Assembly (NCBI GenBank): GCA_937874515.1
Contig: CALNBV010000204.1
Span: 1-10,151, forward strand
From: an uncultured Paenibacillaceae bacterium
GTDB lineage: Bacteria > Bacillota > Bacilli > Aneurinibacillales > Aneurinibacillaceae
Direction of reading: 5' to 3'
Length of the DNA stretch: 10,151 bases
The first letter of the stretch is position 1. The number at the start of each line of letters is the position of its first letter. The notes under the pieces were generated by a model that was not told where the DNA came from, made no database searches, and saw only the letters and a list, made by a program, of their open reading frames with translations. Both the position numbers and the translations under genes were made by a program. Below, piece after piece: positions 4,851-10,151 of the stretch.

Positions 4851-6515
4851 TTATACTTCCATAATGATTGGAAGAATCATCGGCCGACGACGGGTTTGTT
4901 CATATAAGAATTTTCCAAGAGAATCACGAACATTGGTTTTGAGGGAAGACCATTCATTGACTTTCTCTTCCACACAACGATTCAATGTTTGAGCTACAAT
5001 TTTATTGGCTTCATCCAATAATTCCTCAGATTCACGTACATAAACAAATCCTCTAGAGATAATGTCTGGCCCTGACATAATGGTTCCATCTTGTTTGCTC
5101 AATGTAACTACAACAACTAAAATTCCATCCTGGGACAATAATTTACGGTCACGGAGAACAATATTCCCTACGTCTCCAACACCCAGACCATCAATTAAAA
5201 CAATGCCTGAATGCACTTTCGGACCATAACGGGCCTTTCCATTGTTAATTTCAATCGTATCTCCGTTATCAATTAAAAAGATATTTTCTGATTTAACACC
5301 ACATTGTTCTCCAAGTTGAGCATGTCTGCGCAACATTCTGAATTCACCGTGGATTGGAATAAAGTATTTCGGCTTCATTAAATTAAGCATTAACTTTAAT
5401 TCTTCTGCACTCCCATGGCCGGATACGTGAATATGACGGCCATATACCACATCCGCACCAATGCGATATAGTTGATCAATTACTCGTGCAACTAACTTTT
5501 CATTCCCTGGAATCGGATTAGCGGCAAGAATCACGGTATCTCCAGGAAGAATATCTACTTTACGATGGTTGGAGCGAGCCATTCTGGATAATGCAGACAT
5601 AGGCTCACCCTGGCTTCCAGTAGAAAGAATTACAACACGTTCTGCAGGAAGTTTATTTATTTCTTCAGTTTCAATGAGCATTCCTTCAGGAATATTCAAA
5701 TATCCTAATTCATTAGCTACAGAAACCACATTTACCATGCTACGGCCAACGATAGTTACTTTCCGATTATATAAAGTTGCAGCGTCGATAACCTGTTGAA
5801 TTCGATGAACATTAGAGGCAAAAGTAGCAAGGACGATTCGACCCTTTGCTCTATGGAATACATCTTGAATAGCTAAGCCTACTTCTCGTTCGGAACCAGT
5901 ATAACCCGGCCGTTCCGCATTGGTACTATCGGAAAGAAGGGCCACAACCCCTTTTTCTCCGATCATAGCCATTTTAGCTAAATCAGCGATTGAATTATTT
6001 ACTGGCGTCTGATCAAATTTGAAATCTCCTGTATGAACAACATTTCCTTCAGGAGTTTCTATGCAGATTCCCACAGAATCCGGAATACTGTGGTTTGTCT
6101 TAAAGAAAGAAGCTGTCATCGAGCCGAGTTTTACTTCTGATTTGTTGTTAATTAAATTTAACTTTGCCTCAGATAAAATACCCGCTTCTTTCAACTTTCC
6201 TTCAATAAGGCCAAGGGTTAATTTCGTAGCATAAACGGGTACATTCAAATGTTTTAAAACATAAGAAAGCCCCCCAATATGGTCTTCATGACCATGGGTA
6301 ATGAGGATGCCACGAACTTTATCCCTGTTTTCTTCAAGGTACGTAATGTCCGGGATTACAATGTCGATGCCAAGCATGTCTTCTTCAGGAAACTTCAATC
6401 CTGAATCAATGACAACAATGTCATCCGCGTACTGTACTACGTACATGTTTTTGCCAATCTCGCCTACGCCGCCCAAAGCGAAGATTGACAAAGCTTTCTG
6501 GTTGAGTTTGGACAA
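4851..6515 (-). CDS. rnjB: Ribonuclease J (metallo-beta-lactamase/beta-CASP RNase)
   Basis: This 554-residue cytoplasmic enzyme belongs to the RNase J family, which performs 5'-3' exonucleolytic and endonucleolytic RNA decay and processing. The metallo-beta-lactamase part shows HGHEDH (His74, His76, Asp78, His79), His142 in TNHSIPDS, and Asp164 in HTGDFKFD. The beta-CASP part includes ATFASNVHRIQQVI and GSQGEPMSALSRMA. HVSGHGSAEELK and IPIHGEFRM complete the metal and RNA site, and the C-terminal domain ends in RRRPMILPIIMEV. The length equals B. subtilis RnjA and RnjB. Position after dapA fits rnjB (ymfA), so I use that symbol, although its active site is fully intact whereas, as I recall, B. 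subtilis RnjB has lost part of the HxHxDH motif. The start is TTG 6513-6515, seven bases after AGGAGG; no better start exists. It has its own promoter and terminator. Confidence 0.93.
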   Translation of the reverse strand: MSKLNQKALSIFALGGVGEIGKNMYVVQYADDIVVIDSGLKFPEEDMLGIDIVIPDITYLEENRDKVRGILITHGHEDHIGGLSYVLKHLNVPVYATKLTLGLIEGKLKEAGILSEAKLNLINNKSEVKLGSMTASFFKTNHSIPDSVGICIETPEGNVVHTGDFKFDQTPVNNSIADLAKMAMIGEKGVVALLSDSTNAERPGYTGSEREVGLAIQDVFHRAKGRIVLATFASNVHRIQQVIDAATLYNRKVTIVGRSMVNVVSVANELGYLNIPEGMLIETEEINKLPAERVVILSTGSQGEPMSALSRMARSNHRKVDILPGDTVILAANPIPGNEKLVARVIDQLYRIGADVVYGRHIHVSGHGSAEELKLMLNLMKPKYFIPIHGEFRMLRRHAQLGEQCGVKSENIFLIDNGDTIEINNGKARYGPKVHSGIVLIDGLGVGDVGNIVLRDRKLLSQDGILVVVVTLSKQDGTIMSGPDIISRGFVYVRESEELLDEANKIVAQTLNRCVEEKVNEWSSLKTNVRDSLGKFLYEQTRRRPMILPIIMEV

Positions 6516-6542
6516 GTTTATTCCTCCTATATTTAATTGTAG

Positions 6543-6585
6543 TTACAAGTGAAAAAACAAAAAAAACCGAACCAGTCACTTGTAA
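6543..6585 (-). promoter_or_regulatory. 10-bp inverted repeat in the rnjB leader
   Basis: TTACAAGTGA (6543-6552) and TCACTTGTAA (6576-6585) are exact complements 23 bases apart. Transcription from the -10 at 6588-6593 would begin within the first arm, so the RNA could form a stem of at least six pairs (AAGTGA/TCACTT) right at its 5' end, with a U-rich loop. It could shield the 5' end or act as a DNA operator. Confidence 0.45.
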
Positions 6586-6587
6586 GT

Positions 6588-6617
6588 ATTATACATGAAA
6601 GGGAAGAGGAAAAACAA
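6588..6617 (-). promoter_or_regulatory. Likely promoter of the RNase J gene
   Basis: On the minus strand TTGTTT (6617-6612) and a perfect TATAAT (6593-6588) are 18 bases apart. The leader is about 65 bases. It lies just downstream of the dapA terminator, so rnjB can be expressed separately from the diaminopimelate operon. Confidence 0.6.
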
Positions 6618-6673
6618 GGGGCAACATTACTACTATAACCCCCGAACAAAACACTTATGTACTATTTGGGCAT

Positions 6674-6717
6674 AAAAAAGAGAAAAGAGAATTGAGGACG
6701 TTCCCCAATTCTCTTTT
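6674..6717 (-). terminator. Intrinsic terminator of the dpa-asd-dapG-dapA operon
   Basis: AAAAGAGAATTG (6683-6694) pairs perfectly with CAATTCTCTTTT (6706-6717), with two further G-C pairs inside. On the minus strand it is followed by CTCTTTTTTATG. A T-run also follows on the plus strand (6718-6729), so it may work both ways. Confidence 0.85.
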
Positions 6718-6753
6718 ATTAGTTTTTTTAATTATAGGCTTGGCAATTTTAAC

Positions 6754-7632
6754 CTATTGCAAGTCGTTTATTAATCCTTGCAAATAATTGGTTTCTTTTT
6801 CATTACACTCCACTAAAGGTAAGCGAACGCCACCTACTTCTAACCCTTTTAATGCTAAAGCAGCTTTAATGGGGGAAGGATTGGATGTAATAAAGATTCC
6901 TTCAAAAATTGGAAGCAATTTTCTATGAAGGGCACTAGCTTTCTGATTTTCACCAGATAGGAAAAGATTAATCATTTCTGTCATTTCATTGCCAATAATA
7001 TGGCTGGCTACACTGACAACTCCATCCCCACCAACAGCCATACAAGGAATGGTCATTTTGTCATCACCAGTGTATAATGAGAAATTTTCTGGTGTACGAT
7101 CAATAATTTCAGCCATTTGCGTTAAATCTGCATTGGCTTCTTTTAAGGCAACGATATTTTCCACATCATTTGCTAACCGGGCAACTGTATCCACTGCCAT
7201 ATTAATCACAGAACGTCCAGGAATGTTATAAAGCATCACTGGCAATTTTGTGCTTGATGCAATCGTTTTAAAATGCTGGTAAATCCCTTCCTGAGAAGGT
7301 TTGTTGTAATATGGAACCACTAACATAATTCCATCTACGCCAATTTCCTCAGCCTTTTGGGTTAATTCAATGGAAGCAGCTGTATTATTGCTGCCTGTTC
7401 CCGCTATTACCGGTATACGCCCATTCACAATTTCTACCACATGGCGAAACAGGTCTAATTTTTCCTGGCTAGTCAGTGTGGGGGATTCCCCAGTTGTACC
7501 AGCAACAACAACCGCGGTGGTACCTGTAGAAATAAGATGCTCAACTAACTCTTCTGTTTTATTCCGGTCTACCTTTAGATTGCTATCAAAAGGTGTAACC
7601 ATAGCTGTTAATAATCTTCCAAAAATAGCCAC
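6754..7632 (-). CDS. dapA: 4-hydroxy-tetrahydrodipicolinate synthase
   Basis: DapA condenses pyruvate with aspartate semialdehyde to give 4-hydroxy-tetrahydrodipicolinate, the first step of the diaminopimelate/lysine branch and the source of dipicolinate for spores. The 292-residue protein is a TIM barrel of normal family length. The Schiff-base lysine is Lys164 (VALKEANAD). Tyr135 (MLYNIPGR), Thr46-Thr47 (AGTTGESPT) and Tyr109 complete the proton relay, and Arg140 binds the substrate carboxylate. GTGSNN (79-83 region) and PYYNKPSQEG are also typical. I chose GTG 7630-7632 as the start because AGGAGG ends six bases before it. The TTG 15 bases upstream would translate through that site. It lies 23 bases after dapG, within the same operon, and is followed by a terminator. 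Confidence 0.95.
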   Translation of the reverse strand: MAIFGRLLTAMVTPFDSNLKVDRNKTEELVEHLISTGTTAVVVAGTTGESPTLTSQEKLDLFRHVVEIVNGRIPVIAGTGSNNTAASIELTQKAEEIGVDGIMLVVPYYNKPSQEGIYQHFKTIASSTKLPVMLYNIPGRSVINMAVDTVARLANDVENIVALKEANADLTQMAEIIDRTPENFSLYTGDDKMTIPCMAVGGDGVVSVASHIIGNEMTEMINLFLSGENQKASALHRKLLPIFEGIFITSNPSPIKAALALKGLEVGGVRLPLVECNEKETNYLQGLINDLQ

Positions 7633-7655
7633 GTTTCTCCTCCTCAATTCAAACC

Positions 7656-8876
7656 TTAACCTTTATGCAATTGGAATTTTTTATGAAGGGCTTTAACAGC
7701 CCGGATCATATCTTTTTCATAGACCAATACCCAAATCGTAGTATGAGAATCGGCTGATTGCAATATACGTATATCCTCTCCAGTAAGGGCTTCAACAATG
7801 TGTGCCATTACCCCTGGAACACCAGCCATTCCCGCACCTACGCAAGAAACTTTGGCGCAATGGGGGGTAGCCAGCACTTCATAACCAAGGTTTTGAATAA
7901 TTTCAATGGCCTGTTGATCCTGTTCCTTACGAACAGTATACGCCACTCCACGAGGATTTACATTAATAAAATCCACACTGATTCGATGAGCAGCCATGGC
8001 TTTGAACACATCAACCTGTACGTCATACTGTCCTTCTTTGGCCATTACTTTAATCTGCGTTAAATTGGGAACATGGGCTATCCCAGTAATTACCCGATCT
8101 TGCACCCTACCCTCTTTACCTTTAGCATCTGCAAGACCAGTCACAAGTGTTCCTTCATCATCCGAAAACGTGGACCGGATGCGAAGTGGGATGCCTGCCT
8201 GTGCCGCAACTTCCACAGATCGAGGGTGGATGACTTTCGCTCCTTGATAGGCCATATTACATACTTCCATATACGTAAGGACAGATAAAGAGCGAGCCTC
8301 TTCCACGATTTGAGGGTCTGCAGTCATGATTCCTTCAACATCCGTAAAAATATCAATTATTTCTGCTTTAAGAGCTACACCCAGAGCCGTTGCCGAGGTA
8401 TCACTGCCCCCACGACCAAGGGTTGTAATCTCCCCATTTTCTGTGCTTCCCTGAAAACCAGTCACAACAACTACCTTCCCCCGTTCCAATTCTGCAAGAA
8501 TTCGTTCAGGGTAAATCCTTTGAATTTGTGCATCATTAAAATCATCATTTGTAACAATCCCCGCCTGCCGTCCTGTAAGGACAATCGCCGGAATCTCATC
8601 GGAATTTAGCATACTAGCCATGGTGGATGCAGAAATAATCTCCCCACAGGAAAGAAGTAAATCTACATCCCTTGGCTGTAGTCTATTTCCATTTTCCAAG
8701 ACTAATTGTAGCAAGGTATCTGTTGCATAAGGATCCCCTTTTCTGCCCATAGCAGAAACTACGACACAAACAGAAAAACCCTTCTCCAAAGCCACTTTTA
8801 TATGATGTATAGCACGCCTTCTCTTCTCAACAGTCGTTAGGGATGATCCACCGAATTTCTGGACCAATATTCTCAT
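7656..8876 (-). CDS. dapG: Aspartokinase I (diaminopimelate-sensitive type)
   Basis: This enzyme phosphorylates L-aspartate to 4-aspartyl phosphate, the first committed step of the aspartate pathway. The 406 residues comprise the amino-acid kinase domain (about 1-240), with VQKFGGSS at residues 5-12, VVVSAMGRKGDPYATD, the GRGGSDTSATALG substrate loop and FTDVEGIMTADP. Two ACT domains follow (about 262-330 and 340-400), of which the second has CVGAGMAGVPGVMAHIVEAL and ILQSADSHTTIWVLV. In B. subtilis DapG is inhibited by meso-diaminopimelate. Position between asd and dapA matches that paralogue rather than LysC or YclM. The start ATG 8874-8876 has only AGAGGTG about 13 bases upstream, a weak, distant ribosome site, so coupling to asd translation (23-base gap) may help. 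Confidence 0.94.
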   Translation of the reverse strand: MRILVQKFGGSSLTTVEKRRRAIHHIKVALEKGFSVCVVVSAMGRKGDPYATDTLLQLVLENGNRLQPRDVDLLLSCGEIISASTMASMLNSDEIPAIVLTGRQAGIVTNDDFNDAQIQRIYPERILAELERGKVVVVTGFQGSTENGEITTLGRGGSDTSATALGVALKAEIIDIFTDVEGIMTADPQIVEEARSLSVLTYMEVCNMAYQGAKVIHPRSVEVAAQAGIPLRIRSTFSDDEGTLVTGLADAKGKEGRVQDRVITGIAHVPNLTQIKVMAKEGQYDVQVDVFKAMAAHRISVDFINVNPRGVAYTVRKEQDQQAIEIIQNLGYEVLATPHCAKVSCVGAGMAGVPGVMAHIVEALTGEDIRILQSADSHTTIWVLVYEKDMIRAVKALHKKFQLHKG

Positions 8877-8899
8877 AATTTTCGGAAAGCACCTCTATT

Positions 8900-9937
8900 T
8901 TATTGGCGTTTAATCCATTCTTCAGCAATTTGAACAGCGTTCCATGCTGCCCCTTTGAGAAGATTATCGGAAACAACCCACATGTGAAGTCCCTTTGGAT
9001 AATCTAAATCACGGCGAACCCGGCCAACAAATACTTCAATTTTTCCAGTGGCATCTGCAGGCATTGGATAAACTTGTTCTTCTGGTTTGTCCTGAACAAT
9101 AACACCGGGAGCATTTGCAAACAATGCCATTACATCAGCCATTTCAAAATCCTCTTTTAATTCTACATACACTGATTCAGCATGGCCTCTTTCGACGGGA
9201 ATACGCACACAGGTTGCAGAAACCTTAATGGATTCATCACCGTAGATTTTTTTCGTTTCACGAATCATTTTCATTTCTTCATTAGTAAAACCATTATCTA
9301 AAAATACATCAATTTGTGGAATGGCATTAAATGCAATTTGATGTTTAACAGGAAGAGAACCCACTGGCAATACTTCCTTCTTCACTTCATCACCATTAAG
9401 AACGGCCTGGGATTGGTCTACTAACTCTTGAATTGCTTTTGCTCCAGCCCCTGAAACCGCCTGGTAAGTGGAAACTACAATACGATCCATTCCATATTTA
9501 TCGTATAAAGGTTTTAATGCAGCCACCATTTGTATGGTTGAACAGTTAGGATTAGCAATAACCCCATTGTTATCGAAAATTTTATCTGGATTTACTTCTG
9601 GCACAACAAGAGGAACATCCGGATCCATACGGAAGGCACTGGTATTATCGATGCAAAGGGTTCCTCTTTTAATTGCTTCTGGCACAAGTTTTGTACTTAC
9701 ACTCCCACCAGCACTAAACAAAGCAATATCCACACCTTCAAAAGCTTCTGGAGTAGCTTCTTCAAGGGTATATTCATTACCTTTAAACATGACCTTTTTT
9801 CCAGCGGAACGCGCAGATGCCAATAACTTTAATGAAGCAAGTGGGAAGTCTCGTTGTTCTAATATAGACAGCATTTGCTGGCCTACTGCTCCTGTTGCTC
9901 CTACTACTGCTACATGAAATTGTTTTGTTTTCGACAT
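8900..9937 (-). CDS. asd: Aspartate-semialdehyde dehydrogenase
   Basis: Asd reduces aspartyl phosphate to aspartate semialdehyde with NADPH, feeding the lysine/diaminopimelate, threonine and methionine branches. The 345-residue product has the N-terminal nucleotide-binding motif GATGAVG (residues 13-19), the catalytic Cys132 in NPNCSTIQ, STYQAVSGAG (about 156-165), and the base His252 in RIPVERGHAESV with Arg245 and Arg250 nearby for substrate phosphate/carboxylate. The C-terminal helix ends EEWIKRQ. The start is ATG 9935-9937, seven bases after AAGGAG; a TTG ten codons upstream at 9967 has no ribosome site. It follows dpaB by 48 bases. In B. subtilis the corresponding operon is transcribed partly under mother-cell sigma K control; the promoter would lie outside this window. 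Confidence 0.95.
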   Translation of the reverse strand: MSKTKQFHVAVVGATGAVGQQMLSILEQRDFPLASLKLLASARSAGKKVMFKGNEYTLEEATPEAFEGVDIALFSAGGSVSTKLVPEAIKRGTLCIDNTSAFRMDPDVPLVVPEVNPDKIFDNNGVIANPNCSTIQMVAALKPLYDKYGMDRIVVSTYQAVSGAGAKAIQELVDQSQAVLNGDEVKKEVLPVGSLPVKHQIAFNAIPQIDVFLDNGFTNEEMKMIRETKKIYGDESIKVSATCVRIPVERGHAESVYVELKEDFEMADVMALFANAPGVIVQDKPEEQVYPMPADATGKIEVFVGRVRRDLDYPKGLHMWVVSDNLLKGAAWNAVQIAEEWIKRQ

Positions 9938-9985
9938 TTTCCCCACTCCTTGTTTGATATAAAGCAATTCTACTACAACTTTTAG

Positions 9986-10151
9986 TTACAATCGATATTT
10001 TTCAACCAAAACAGGTTGCGTCTGTTTTCCATCAAGAGCCGCTTCACATGTTTGCTGAATCAATTCCATTCGAGCCACTAAGGAATTAGGCTTTTGTTCT
10101 GGTGCATCCTGTCCATAGGGAACAAAGTAAATGTTTTTGGTTGTTAACAAC
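9986..10151 (-). CDS. dpaB: Dipicolinate synthase subunit B, C-terminal part (cut by window edge)
   Basis: An open frame of 54 codons ends at TAA 9986-9988 and continues past the window. The visible tail contains NIYFVPYGQDAPEQKPNSLV, then ARMELIQQTCEAALDGKQ and QPVLVEKYRL. This closely resembles the end of SpoVFB/DpaB, including the FVP(Y/F)GQD and KPNSLVARM segments. DpaB is the flavin-binding-type (flavoprotein-like) partner of DpaA; together they oxidise the DapA pathway product to dipicolinic acid in the mother cell during sporulation, and the acid moves into the spore core. Being directly upstream of asd-dapG-dapA supports the call and marks the organism as an endospore former. Confidence 0.88.
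   Translation of the reverse strand, partial: LLTTKNIYFVPYGQDAPEQKPNSLVARMELIQQTCEAALDGKQTQPVLVEKYRL

Noticed and set aside
6736..6747. GGCTTGGCAATT downstream of dapA as another copy of the dispersed repeat
   Set aside because: Only the nine bases GCCAAGCCT (reverse strand) match; the flanks do not.
7633..7647. TTG start of dapA five codons upstream
   Set aside because: These codons are the ribosome-binding site of the GTG start at 7630-7632.
9468..9917. Long plus-strand open frame opposite asd, and similar ones opposite dapG, dapA, rnjB and the lysin
   Set aside because: They lie antisense to strongly conserved genes, have no ribosome sites, and their products show no recognisable features.
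1..10151. CRISPR array, tRNA/rRNA genes or a complete insertion sequence
   Set aside because: No regularly spaced repeats, no cloverleaf or rRNA segments and no transposase frame were seen on either strand.

Overview
The window looks like chromosomal DNA of a low-GC, endospore-forming member of the Bacillales. The evidence is the tail of a dipicolinate synthase B subunit followed by asd, dapG, dapA and an RNase J gene, the same order as the Bacillus subtilis spoVFB-asd-dapG-dapA-ymfA(rnjB) locus. Strong AGGAGG ribosome sites, GTG and TTG starts, and an S-layer-homology (SLH) domain on a wall enzyme also fit. I cannot fix the genus. SLH use would suit Brevibacillus/Paenibacillus-like groups, but this is only a guess. 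Every convincing gene lies on the minus strand, so transcription runs from right to left.

Right half (about 6670-10151): the conserved operon. DpaB (partial) is followed by Asd, aspartokinase DapG and DapA. Together they convert aspartyl phosphate to dihydrodipicolinate, which feeds spore dipicolinate, the diaminopimelate of peptidoglycan, and lysine. Gaps are 23-48 bases and an intrinsic terminator closes the unit after dapA. RNase J follows with its own promoter, a hairpin-forming leader and a TTG start, and ends at a perfect 12-bp terminator.

Middle (about 2160-4800): an accessory block. It encodes a three-part peptidoglycan hydrolase (zinc amidase, glucosaminidase, one SLH repeat) with no signal peptide. 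Overlapping its stop codon (TAATG) is a phage-type LLH-family holin reading frame, broken by one in-frame TAA just after its only membrane segment. A two-helix potassium channel follows. Hydrolase plus holin look like a captured phage lysis cassette with no other phage gene in view. The leader of the hydrolase carries 10-base repeats complementary to its own ribosome-binding site.

Left part (1-2160): three small minus-strand genes: an unknown 113-residue protein, a membrane-anchored Ser/Thr/Pro-rich 171-residue protein, and a 54-residue protein resembling the HNH-associated repeat. They are separated by long AT-rich gaps that hold terminators, palindromes, two diverged copies of a roughly 65-bp repeat, a cluster of TTGGACA boxes, and two terminators that do not belong to any recognised gene. 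One of those terminators points along the plus strand and may mark a small RNA.
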